Source: Alphaproteobacteria bacterium (GTDB lineage Bacteria; Pseudomonadota; Alphaproteobacteria; ATCC43930; CGMCC-115725). Taken from it: a stretch of DNA of 5,403 nucleotides. The DNA lies in the NCBI GenBank assembly GCA_030037055.1, contig JASHRZ010000354.1, forward strand, positions 1 to 5,403, given 5' to 3'. A model generated the notes under the pieces. The model ran no database searches. It worked only from the letters and a program-made list of their open reading frames with translations, and was not told the origin of the DNA. Within the stretch, counting starts at the first letter, position 1. Each line of letters opens with the position of its first letter. Below are positions 1-5,403 of this stretch, in pieces. The translations under genes and the position numbers were made by a program.

Positions 1-1149
1 GAGCAGGAATATTTCGTCGACGGCGTGACGGAGAGCCTCACCACCGATCTCTCGCGCATCTCCGGCTCGTTCGTGATCGCGCGCAATAGCGCGTTCTCCT
101 ACGAGGGCAAATCGCCTGATGTACGGCAGATCGGCCGTGAGCTCGGCGTGCGCTACGTGCTGGAAGGCTCGGTGCAGCGTGGTGGCAACCGCTTGCGCGT
201 CAACGTCCAGCTCATCGACGCCGAGACCGGCAACCACCTCTGGGCCGAGCGCTTCGACAAGCCGGTCGCGGACCTCTTCGACATGCAGGACGAAATCGTC
301 GCGCGGCTCGCCGGCCAGTTGGGGACGCAGTTGATCGCCGCCGAGGCGCGCCGCGCGGAACGGACACCGCATCCTGATTCCATGGACCTCTATTTCCAAG
401 GCATGGCTTGCGCCAACAGGGGACAGACGCCCGAGTATTTGGCGCAAGCGCGCGGTTTCTTCGACCGCGCCTTGGCGCTCGATCCCGGCAATGTCGAGGC
501 ACTGGTGGCCGGCGCATTTGTCGATGTTCTGCGTGGCTCCGCCTATATGACCGATAATCGAGCTGTGCGCCTCGCGGCGGCTGAAGCGGCTTTGACCAAG
601 GCACTGTCGCTAGCCCCAAATCATGCCTGGGCTCACTGCCTGTTGGGCGCCGTTCAAATCCATACCAACCGCGCGGCCCAAGGCGTTGCCGAGTGCGAAC
701 GGGCGCTGGCGCTCGATCGAAATTTGGCAATGGCTCACGGATATATCGGTGTTGCCAAGGTTTTTCTCGGCCGGGGCGAGGAAACCGAGCCCCACGTCCA
801 GGAGGCGCTCCGCCTCAGCCCTCGAGATACGACCGCCAACTACTGGATGACGTACGCGGGCTTCGACAAGCTGCAGATTGGCGCCGACGAGGAGGCCGCC
901 GCGCGCTTCCGCCAGTCCGTCGAGATGAACCGGAACTTTCCGCTCGCGCATTTCGGTTTCGCCGCTTCTCTGGCAAATCTCGGTCGGCTGGCAGAAGCGC
1001 GGGCCGCCGCCCAAGCCGGGCTCGCGCTCGATCCAACCTTCACGATCTCACGCCTCCGCGCGGGCGCGAACAGCGACAACCCAACCTATCTGGCTCGGCG
1101 CGAGCGCCTCTATGAGGGGCTGCGCAAGGCCGAGGTGCCGGAAGGTTGA
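1..1149 (+). CDS. C-terminal part of a TPR sensor protein of the adenylate/guanylate cyclase or winged-helix type (5' end outside window)
   Basis: The reading frame is open from the first base and ends at TGA 1147-1149, so the gene starts upstream. The GTG at 25 is internal, because the conserved stretch EQEYFVDGVTESL already begins at base 1. Residues 1 to about 115 (counted from base 1) form the TolB-like alpha/beta domain that follows the N-terminal output domain in many alphaproteobacterial proteins. Its signatures are VDGVTESLTTDLSRI, GRELGVRYVLEGSVQ and the LIDAETGNHLWAERFD block. From about residue 125 to 360 there are TPR-like helical repeats, for example ARGFFDRALALDPGNVEAL, ALTKALSLAPNHAWAHCLLG, ECERALALD and AAAQAGLALDPTF. 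In this family the missing N-terminus is usually a class III nucleotide cyclase domain or an OmpR-type DNA-binding domain with a membrane segment; which one applies here cannot be seen. The C-terminal end (RRERLYEGLRKAEVPEG) looks complete. Domain type is fairly sure; biological role is unknown. Confidence 0.8.
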   Translation, partial: EQEYFVDGVTESLTTDLSRISGSFVIARNSAFSYEGKSPDVRQIGRELGVRYVLEGSVQRGGNRLRVNVQLIDAETGNHLWAERFDKPVADLFDMQDEIVARLAGQLGTQLIAAEARRAERTPHPDSMDLYFQGMACANRGQTPEYLAQARGFFDRALALDPGNVEALVAGAFVDVLRGSAYMTDNRAVRLAAAEAALTKALSLAPNHAWAHCLLGAVQIHTNRAAQGVAECERALALDRNLAMAHGYIGVAKVFLGRGEETEPHVQEALRLSPRDTTANYWMTYAGFDKLQIGADEEAAARFRQSVEMNRNFPLAHFGFAASLANLGRLAEARAAAQAGLALDPTFTISRLRAGANSDNPTYLARRERLYEGLRKAEVPEG

Positions 1150-1272
1150 ATGGCACCAGCCTCGCGTCGTCGTTTGCAACCTCGGTGAGGTTGTGCACGT
1201 CCGACTTGGGTTATCGAACGAACCCGCTCGCGCGGGAGAGCGCTGCGCGCGGAGCGGGGCGGGTGGCGAGGA

Positions 1273-2078
1273 TTGAGGCTACCGCTCTACAACACGGTCC
1301 ACAACATCCTGACCAATCCCGTCTATGCCGGCGCCTACGCCTTTGGCAGCACGATGAGCAAGGTGAGCGTCGAGGACGGCCGCAAGCGCGTCAAGCGCGG
1401 TGTGCGGCGCCCGCAGACGGAATGGGATGTGCTGCTCAAGGACAGGCACGAGGGTTATATCACCTGGAGCGAGTTCGAGAGGAACCAGCGTGTGATTGCC
1501 AACAATGCGACCAGCAAAGGTCCTTTGGTCAGAGGGGCGGTGCGGCGCGGGGAATTGCTGCTGGCAGGCTTTCTGCGCTGCGGACATTGCGGTCGCAAAA
1601 TGTATGTAGGCTATAGCGGCAAGGCGCGCCGTTATCACTGCCAGGGTGCCCTCGTGAACCACGGCGCCGGACGGTGCATTTCGTTCGGCAGCTTACGTGC
1701 CGATCACGCCGTCGGCACGGAGGCGCTGAGGGTCTTGAAGCCGCTCGGCATCGATGCCGCGGTCAAGGCGCTCGAGGCTCAGACGAGCGAGACGTCGGCC
1801 GCACGAAGGCAACTCGATCTGGCGCTGCAGCAAGCGCGCTTCTCGGCTGCGCATGCGCGACGGCAATATGACGCCGTCGATCCCGACAATCGCCTGGTCG
1901 CCGGTGAGCTGGAGCGGCGCTGCAACGAGGCGTTGCAGTTGTGCACCGGCTCGAGGGTGAGATTGCCGCGCTCGAGGCGAGGAAGCCGGCACCTTTGGGC
2001 GAGCAGGAACGACGGCAGCTGATGCAGCTCGGTGCCGGCCTGGAGCTCGCCAGGGCCGGCCGGCTTGCGCACCGGTGA
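1273..2078 (+). pseudogene. Relic of a large serine recombinase (recombinase domain plus zinc ribbon), truncated and frameshifted
   Basis: From TTG 1273, which is only where homology becomes visible and not a true start, the frame encodes the central part of a large serine recombinase. Residues 3-25 carry LPLYNTVHNILTNPVYAGAY, the hallmark of the 'recombinase' domain. WDVLLKDRHEGYITWSEFE follows at about 51-69. A zinc ribbon has Cys103 and Cys106 (RCGHCGRKMY), with Cys123 and probably Cys135. A charged helical, probably coiled-coil, segment then begins (ARRQYDAVDPDNRLVAGELE). Around 1932-1945 the frame breaks: recombinase-like text resumes in the -1 frame (HRLEGEIAALEARKPAPL, then GEQERRQLMQLGAGLELA) and stops at TGA 2076-2078. 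This fits a net one-base deletion. The N-terminal catalytic resolvase domain with its serine nucleophile is absent: none of the three plus frames in 1150-1272 shows it. The usual C-terminal tail is also missing. Full-length relatives generally exceed 500 residues. The relic should be inactive. Confidence 0.85.
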
Positions 2079-2327
2079 GCGCTGGGGCGCGCATCCCGCG
2101 CCTGGCCTGTGCACCCGCTTCGGACTTGCGCAGCGTTTTGGGGGGCAACCGCAGCGCAGAACAGCAGGTGAACTGCATGTTGCGCGCGTGTTGCACGGAG
2201 CTATTGGGAATGGTCGGGAACGCCGGGGAATCCGCGGTTTTTGTTGAGACCGGCTTGCAACACGTTCTGGCGTCAGGAACGGCGCCTGGGTGCGCAAGAA
2301 ATGCCTGATTTCATTGGGCCTTTTGCG
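2079..2327. other. Stretch without recognisable gene between recombinase relic and tRNA-Gln
   Basis: Short open frames exist on both strands here, but none has a ribosome binding site or a recognisable family. The sequence probably includes eroded remains of the recombinase tail or of the element that carried it, which is inference. A perfect 9-bp inverted repeat (CGTGTTGCA at 2187-2195 and TGCAACACG at 2256-2264) lies in it with 60 bases between the arms. On the minus strand, just downstream of the tRNA, there is only a weak short stem (GAAAT/ATTTC) and no clear terminator. Confidence 0.5.
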
Positions 2328-2401
2328 TGGCTGGGGGACTAGGATTCGAACCTAGACTGGCGGAGTCAGAGTCCGCTGTCCTACCGTTAGACGATCCCCC
2401 A
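2328..2401 (-). tRNA. tRNA-Gln (anticodon CUG)
   Basis: Read on the minus strand, the 74 bases fold as a complete cloverleaf. The acceptor stem is TGGGGGA with TCCCCCA. The D arm contains GTCTAACGGTAGGAC. The anticodon arm is GCGGA-CTCTGAC-TCCGC, placing CTG at positions 34-36, so it reads the glutamine codon CAG. The T arm is CTAGG-TTCGAAT-CCTAG. The discriminator base is G and CCA is encoded (minus-strand ...CAGCCA). It is transcribed away from the ppx gene. A possible -10 box (TATGCT, plus-strand 2432-2437) lies about 31 bases upstream of the mature 5' end, but no good -35 is visible. Confidence 0.96.
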
Positions 2402-2443
2402 CCAGGGATTAGCCAACGCACGCCGCTGGATAGCATACCCCGT

Positions 2444-2467
2444 GCGCCCTGGATAGGGCCAGGGCGC
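2444..2467. repeat. Perfect 9-bp inverted repeat between divergent tRNA-Gln and ppx
   Basis: GCGCCCTGG (2444-2452) and CCAGGGCGC (2459-2467) are exact reverse complements separated by six bases. The dyad lies in the divergent intergenic region, upstream of the presumed promoters of both genes. No T-run follows on either strand and both flanking genes point away, so it is not an obvious terminator. It could be a protein binding site or simply a GC-rich hairpin. An 8-base direct repeat, CTGGATAG, occurs at 2426-2433 and again at 2449-2456, the second copy overlapping the loop. Confidence 0.6.
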
Positions 2468-2481
2468 GGCCGACGCCACGC

Positions 2482-2510
2482 TTCGCAACCGTGCCTTCCT
2501 AGGCTAGCAT
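2482..2510 (+). promoter_or_regulatory. Candidate promoter for ppx-rlmE
   Basis: TTCGCA (2482-2487) and TAGCAT (2505-2510) are 17 bases apart and each matches the sigma-70 consensus at four of six positions. A transcript from here would start near 2517, about 17 bases before the proposed GTG start of ppx, giving a very short leader. This is pattern matching only and no transcript data support it. Confidence 0.3.
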
Positions 2511-2533
2511 TGCACGCCTGTCATGAATATGTC

Positions 2534-3604
2534 GTGAATCGAGTCCCGCCTTTGCCGCCCCTCGACAAGCCCGCAACTCGCCACTTTTCGCCCGCCCGCC
2601 GCCGCGCCGGCAACGTCTCCCCGCAGGCCCTCGCGGCGCGCGAGGAAACCTACGCGGCGCTTGATCTCGGCACCAACAACTGCCGGCTGCTGGTGGCGCG
2701 CGGCTTGGGGCGCGGCTTCCGCGTCATCGACGCCTTCTCGCGCATCGTGCGGCTGGGCGAGGGGCTGGCGGCCAGCGGCGTGCTCTCGGAGCCGGCCATG
2801 GCGCGCACCATCGATGCGCTCAAGATCTGCGCCGGCAAGCTCGCCCATCGCCGCGTCACCCGGGCGCGCTACGTCGCCACCGAGGCCTGCCGGCGCGCCG
2901 CCAATTGCGCCGAGTTCCTCGAGCGCGCCCGCGCCGCCACCGGCATCGCCATCGAGATTATCTCCAGCGACGAAGAGGCGCGGCTCGTCGTCGCCGGCTG
3001 CGCGCCGCTGCTCGACCGCCGGGTGCCCCACGCCCTCATCTTCGACATCGGCGGCGGCTCGACCGAGCTGGTCTGGCTCCAAGTGCCGCGCGATCCCCGC
3101 ATGGCCCCGAGCGTCGAGGACTTCCTATCGCTGCCCAACGGCGTCGTCACGCTCACCGACCGCTATGGCGGCCGCGAGGTGTCGCGCGCCACCTACGACG
3201 CGATGGTCGAGGAGATGCGCGCGGCCCTCCGGCCCTTCGAGGAACGGCATCGGATCGCGGCGCGCATCGCGCGCCGCGAGGTGCAGATGCTGGGCTCCTC
3301 GGGCACGGTGACGACGCTCGCCGGCATCCATCTTGAGCTGCCGCGCTACAGCCGTGCCCTGGTCGACGGCGTCGTGCTCGGCTTCGACAGCGTGCGCGCG
3401 GTCTGCGAGCGCCTAGCCGCGCTCTGCTACGAGGCGCGCGCCGCGCATCCCTGCATCGGCAGCGACCGCGCCGATCTCGTGCTGGCGGGCTGTGCCGTTC
3501 TCGAGGCGATCTGCCAGCTCTGGCCGGTGGGCCGGCTGCGCGTCGCCGATCGCGGCATCCGCGAAGGCATCCTGCTCGGCCTGCTCGGCGCGGGAGCGCG
3601 GTGA
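2534..3604 (+). CDS. ppx: Ppx/GppA-family exopolyphosphatase / pppGpp phosphohydrolase
   Basis: This is a cytoplasmic ASKHA-fold phosphatase of the family that releases phosphate from polyphosphate ends (Ppx) or converts pppGpp to ppGpp (GppA); the two are hard to tell apart by sequence. With GTG 2534 as start the product has 356 residues. Family motifs in order: phosphate-1 loop DLGTNNCRLLVA (44-55), the acidic EEAR motif (147-150) where the catalytic glutamate is expected, phosphate-2 loop FDIGGGSTELV (170-180), GSSGTVTTLAGI (254-265) and the closing ADRGIREGIL (338-347). The length suits the short form without the C-terminal HD-like domain of E. coli Ppx. The frame stays open upstream to 2327, but that runs through the tRNA gene, so the start must be later. 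GTG 2534 is chosen because it follows the candidate promoter; TTG 2552 is possible, and no clear Shine-Dalgarno exists for either. The first ~38 residues are Pro/Arg-rich and not conserved. It overlaps rlmE by four bases. Confidence 0.88.
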   Translation: MNRVPPLPPLDKPATRHFSPARRRAGNVSPQALAAREETYAALDLGTNNCRLLVARGLGRGFRVIDAFSRIVRLGEGLAASGVLSEPAMARTIDALKICAGKLAHRRVTRARYVATEACRRAANCAEFLERARAATGIAIEIISSDEEARLVVAGCAPLLDRRVPHALIFDIGGGSTELVWLQVPRDPRMAPSVEDFLSLPNGVVTLTDRYGGREVSRATYDAMVEEMRAALRPFEERHRIAARIARREVQMLGSSGTVTTLAGIHLELPRYSRALVDGVVLGFDSVRAVCERLAALCYEARAAHPCIGSDRADLVLAGCAVLEAICQLWPVGRLRVADRGIREGILLGLLGAGAR

Positions 3605-4320
3605 AGAAGGGCGGCGCCCGGCGGCGCGGCGGACGTGCCCCGACTACCGCGCGCGCCCCGGCGGTGCGGATCAAGACCGCCAAGCGCCGCACCGCCTCCT
3701 CGACGCAATGGCTCGAGCGCCAGCTCAACGACCCCTATGTCCGCGAAGCGAGGCGCCTCGGCTACCGCTCGCGCGCCGCCTTCAAGCTGCTCGAGCTCGA
3801 CGACCGCTTCCATTTCCTGAGGCCCGGCGCGCGCGTCGTTGATCTCGGCTCGGCGCCGGGCGGCTGGGCGCAGGTGGCGGTGGAGCGCGTCCGGCCGCAA
3901 TCGGGCAGGGGCCGCGTCGTCGGCATCGATCTGCTCCCCGTCGAGCCGATCGCCGGGGCGGTGCTGCTGCGCGGCGATCTCCTCGACCCGGCGGCGCCCG
4001 CGGCGCTGTGCGAGGCGCTGGGTGGCCAGGCCGATGTCGTGCTGAGCGACATGGCGGCGCCCAGCACCGGCCATGCCGCCACCGACCATCTGCGCGTCGT
4101 CGCGCTGGCGGCGGCCGCCTTCACCTTTGCTCGCGAGGTGCTCGCGCCGGGCGGCACCTTCGTCGCCAAGGTCTTCCACGGCGGCGCCGAGCGCGAGCTG
4201 CTGGCGGCGCTGAAGCGCGACTTCACCAGCCTGCGCCATGCCAAGCCGCCGGCGAGCCGCAGCGAATCGGCGGAGATCTACGTCGTCGCGCAAGGCTTTC
4301 GCGGCCGGAACGACGCGTAG
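3601..4320 (+). CDS. rlmE: 23S rRNA (uridine-2'-O-)-methyltransferase RlmE (FtsJ/RrmJ)
   Basis: The product methylates the 2'-OH of the A-loop uridine of 23S rRNA (U2552 in E. coli) with S-adenosylmethionine, a late step in 50S assembly. The 239-residue product shows the Rossmann methyltransferase motif I DLGSAPGGW (81-89). It also has the family's K-D-K-E tetrad: Lys62 (SRAAFKLLELD), Asp150 (VLSDMAAPSTGH), Lys190 (GGTFVAKVFHGG) and Glu225 (SESAEIYVVA). These line up with Lys38, Asp124, Lys164 and Glu199 of the E. coli enzyme at an almost constant offset. About 30 extra basic residues precede the conserved WLERQLNDPYV, probably aiding rRNA contact (inference). The GTG start at 3601 shares bases with the ppx stop (GTGA), which suggests translational coupling in one operon. 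No terminator is visible after TAG 4318-4320. Confidence 0.95.
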   Translation: MKKGGARRRGGRAPTTARAPAVRIKTAKRRTASSTQWLERQLNDPYVREARRLGYRSRAAFKLLELDDRFHFLRPGARVVDLGSAPGGWAQVAVERVRPQSGRGRVVGIDLLPVEPIAGAVLLRGDLLDPAAPAALCEALGGQADVVLSDMAAPSTGHAATDHLRVVALAAAAFTFAREVLAPGGTFVAKVFHGGAERELLAALKRDFTSLRHAKPPASRSESAEIYVVAQGFRGRNDA

Positions 4321-4348
4321 CGGCCATTCCAGGCACGGATCGCGGCAC

Positions 4349-4376
4349 TTCCCTTATACCGCCTATTGTATATAGT
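4349..4376 (+). promoter_or_regulatory. Candidate promoter for guaB
   Basis: TATAGT (4371-4376) matches the -10 consensus at five of six positions and sits in a short AT-rich island (4354-4376) in otherwise GC-rich DNA. TTCCCT (4349-4354), 16 bases upstream, is a weak -35. Transcription would begin near 4383 and give a leader of about 40 bases before guaB. Its presence suggests guaB can be expressed independently of ppx-rlmE, although read-through is also possible because no terminator is seen. Confidence 0.4.
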
Positions 4377-4406
4377 GCGTCGCCAACCCAAGTTTCCCCC
4401 CTTATG

Positions 4407-4414
4407 GGAAGGGA
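4407..4414 (+). promoter_or_regulatory. Ribosome binding site of guaB
   Basis: GGAAGGGA ends seven bases before ATG 4422, a good Shine-Dalgarno with normal spacing. It decides between two in-frame ATGs: the other, at 4404, lies before this site and would add only MGRDGS, which GuaB proteins normally lack. The site can pair with upstream pyrimidines in two short alternative stems. Confidence 0.75.
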
Positions 4415-4421
4415 TGGCAGT

Positions 4422-5403
4422 ATGGAAATCCGACAGGCGCTCACCTTTGACGACGTCCTGCTGGTTCCTGCGGCCTCGTCGATCCTCCCCACCGAGACGG
4501 ACATTCGAACCCGGCTCACCCGCGAGGTGAGCCTCGGCATTCCGATCATCTCGGCGGCGATGGACACGGTGACGGAGAGCGCCCTCGCCATTGCCATGGC
4601 GCAAGCGGGTGGGCTCGGAGTCATCCACCGCAATCTCGGCATTGCCGAGCAGGCGAACGAGGTGCGCAAGGTTAAGAAGTTCGAGGCCGGCATGGTGGTG
4701 AACCCCGTCACCATCGGGCCGAACGAGACGCTGGCCGACGCCTTGAAGCTGATGGCCGACAACCGCATCTCCGGCATCCCGGTGGTCGAGCGCGGCTCGC
4801 AGCGGCTCGTCGGCATCATCACCAACCGCGACGTGCGCTTTGCCAGCAACGCGCGCCAGCCGATCTCCGAGCTGATGACCCGCGACAAGCTTGTCACCGT
4901 GCGCGAGACGGTGAAGCGCGAGGAGGCGATGCGGCTCCTGCACCAGCATCGCATCGAGAAGCTGCTGGTGGTCGACGACGCCTATCGCTGCGTCGGCCTG
5001 ATCACGGTGAAGGACATCGAGAAGTCGCAGAAATTCCCCCATGCCTGCAAGGACGAGCACGGCCGTCTGCGCGTCGCCGCGGCGACCGGCACCGGCGATG
5101 ACGGCGTCGAGCGCGCTGAGGCGCTGTTCGATGCCGGAGTCGACGTGCTCGTGGTCGACACCGCCCACGGCCATTCGCAGCGCGTGCTCGAGGCGGTGAA
5201 GCGCATCCGGCGGCTGTCCAATTACTCTCAGATCATCGCCGGCAACGTCGCCACCGCCGAGGGCGCCGAGGCGCTCATCGCGGCGGGCGCCGACGCGATC
5301 AAGGTCGGCATCGGCCCGGGCTCGATCTGCACCACGCGCATGGTCGCCGGCGTCGGCGTGCCGCAGCTCACCGCGATCCTCGACGTCGTCGCCGTGGCGC
5401 GCC
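4422..5403 (+). CDS. guaB: IMP dehydrogenase GuaB (3' end outside window)
   Basis: The enzyme oxidises IMP to XMP with NAD+, the committed step of guanine nucleotide synthesis. The window holds 327 residues of a protein usually near 490; the rest runs off the right edge. The N-terminus MEIRQALTFDDVLLVPAAS is typical. The TIM barrel begins with the SAAMDTVTES segment (44-53) and GGLGVIHRNL (63-72). It is interrupted by two CBS domains at about 93-200 (NPVTIGPNETLADAL, RISGIPVVE, LMTRDKLVTV, KLLVVDD, GLITVKDIEK), which in bacteria bind adenine and/or guanine nucleotides and tune activity. The barrel resumes with VDTAHGHS (245-252) and GNVAT (274-278). The catalytic loop GPGSICTTR carries Cys303, matching Cys305 of E. 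coli. Nothing appears broken. It lies 101 bases after rlmE on the same strand, with its own candidate promoter and a strong ribosome binding site. Confidence 0.97.
   Translation, partial: MEIRQALTFDDVLLVPAASSILPTETDIRTRLTREVSLGIPIISAAMDTVTESALAIAMAQAGGLGVIHRNLGIAEQANEVRKVKKFEAGMVVNPVTIGPNETLADALKLMADNRISGIPVVERGSQRLVGIITNRDVRFASNARQPISELMTRDKLVTVRETVKREEAMRLLHQHRIEKLLVVDDAYRCVGLITVKDIEKSQKFPHACKDEHGRLRVAAATGTGDDGVERAEALFDAGVDVLVVDTAHGHSQRVLEAVKRIRRLSNYSQIIAGNVATAEGAEALIAAGADAIKVGIGPGSICTTRMVAGVGVPQLTAILDVVAVAR

Noticed and set aside
1150..1188. 12-codon ORF starting at the ATG directly after the TPR gene stop (TGAATG)
   Set aside because: Too short, no homology and no own ribosome binding site; it runs into a stop before the recombinase relic.
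2187..2264. 9-bp inverted repeat CGTGTTGCA / TGCAACACG with 60-base spacing
   Set aside because: A pair like this can arise by chance in a few hundred bases; there is no flanking target duplication or transposase frame between the arms, so it was not called as element ends.
2032..2308. Two overlapping plus-strand open frames (71 and 77 residues) after the recombinase relic
   Set aside because: No recognisable domain or start signal. A faint likeness of one (WGAHPAPGLCTR) to the recombinase tail pattern W-HPA-TR is too weak to claim.
2327..2533. Extended N-terminus of the ppx frame starting inside the tRNA
   Set aside because: The open frame runs through the tRNA-Gln gene and intergenic DNA; the translated part has no conservation signal, and known family members begin shortly before the DLGTNN motif.
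3427..4293. Long minus-strand open frame opposite ppx end and rlmE (288 residues)
   Set aside because: It is antisense to a clear rlmE with all catalytic residues. Long antisense frames are expected in DNA this rich in GC, and its Arg/Ala-rich translation resembles no family.
4501..4515. ATTCGAACCCGG resembling a tRNA T-loop, as possible second attachment site
   Set aside because: It encodes part of the conserved GuaB segment DIRTRLT and does not extend to match the tRNA-Gln 3' end.
4278..5174. Long minus-strand open frames opposite guaB (298 and 243 residues)
   Set aside because: They lie opposite an unmistakable guaB and show no family motif or ribosome binding site; they are shadows of GuaB codon bias.
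1..5403. CRISPR array, toxin-antitoxin pair, defence system or retroelement
   Set aside because: No regularly spaced repeats, small paired genes, reverse transcriptase or nuclease motifs were seen on either strand.

Overview
The window looks like a chromosomal segment of a GC-rich proteobacterium, most likely an alphaproteobacterium. The evidence is strong G/C preference at third codon positions, the cluster ppx/gppA-type phosphatase - rlmE - guaB, and an alphaproteobacterial-style GuaB start (MEIRQALTFDDVLLVP). I cannot name a genus from the sequence.

The left part (1 to about 2327) looks like accessory or eroded DNA. It opens with the 3' end of a gene for a TPR protein of the adenylate-cyclase / winged-helix sensor type, whose N-terminus lies outside the window. 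After a non-coding spacer comes a relic of a large serine recombinase. The relic keeps the 'recombinase' domain and zinc ribbon, but has lost its catalytic N-terminus and its C-terminus and carries a frameshift. About 250 bases with no recognisable gene follow.

A tRNA-Gln(CUG) gene on the minus strand (2328-2401, CCA encoded) marks the boundary to the right part, which looks like core genome. There, all on the plus strand, lie a Ppx/GppA-family phosphatase, rlmE (23S rRNA 2'-O-ribose methyltransferase, overlapping the phosphatase gene by four bases) and, after a 101-base spacer with its own candidate promoter, guaB (IMP dehydrogenase, cut by the window end). The three touch connected parts of growth control: (p)ppGpp/polyphosphate turnover, ribosome maturation and guanine nucleotide supply. 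GuaB makes the GMP precursor XMP, and the GTP pool feeds (p)ppGpp synthesis.

I found no convincing new biological system. The points most worth a second look are the recombinase relic on the 3' side of the tRNA gene, a perfect 9-bp dyad between the divergent tRNA and ppx genes, the translational overlaps at the ppx start and end, and small alternative hairpins over the guaB ribosome binding site.
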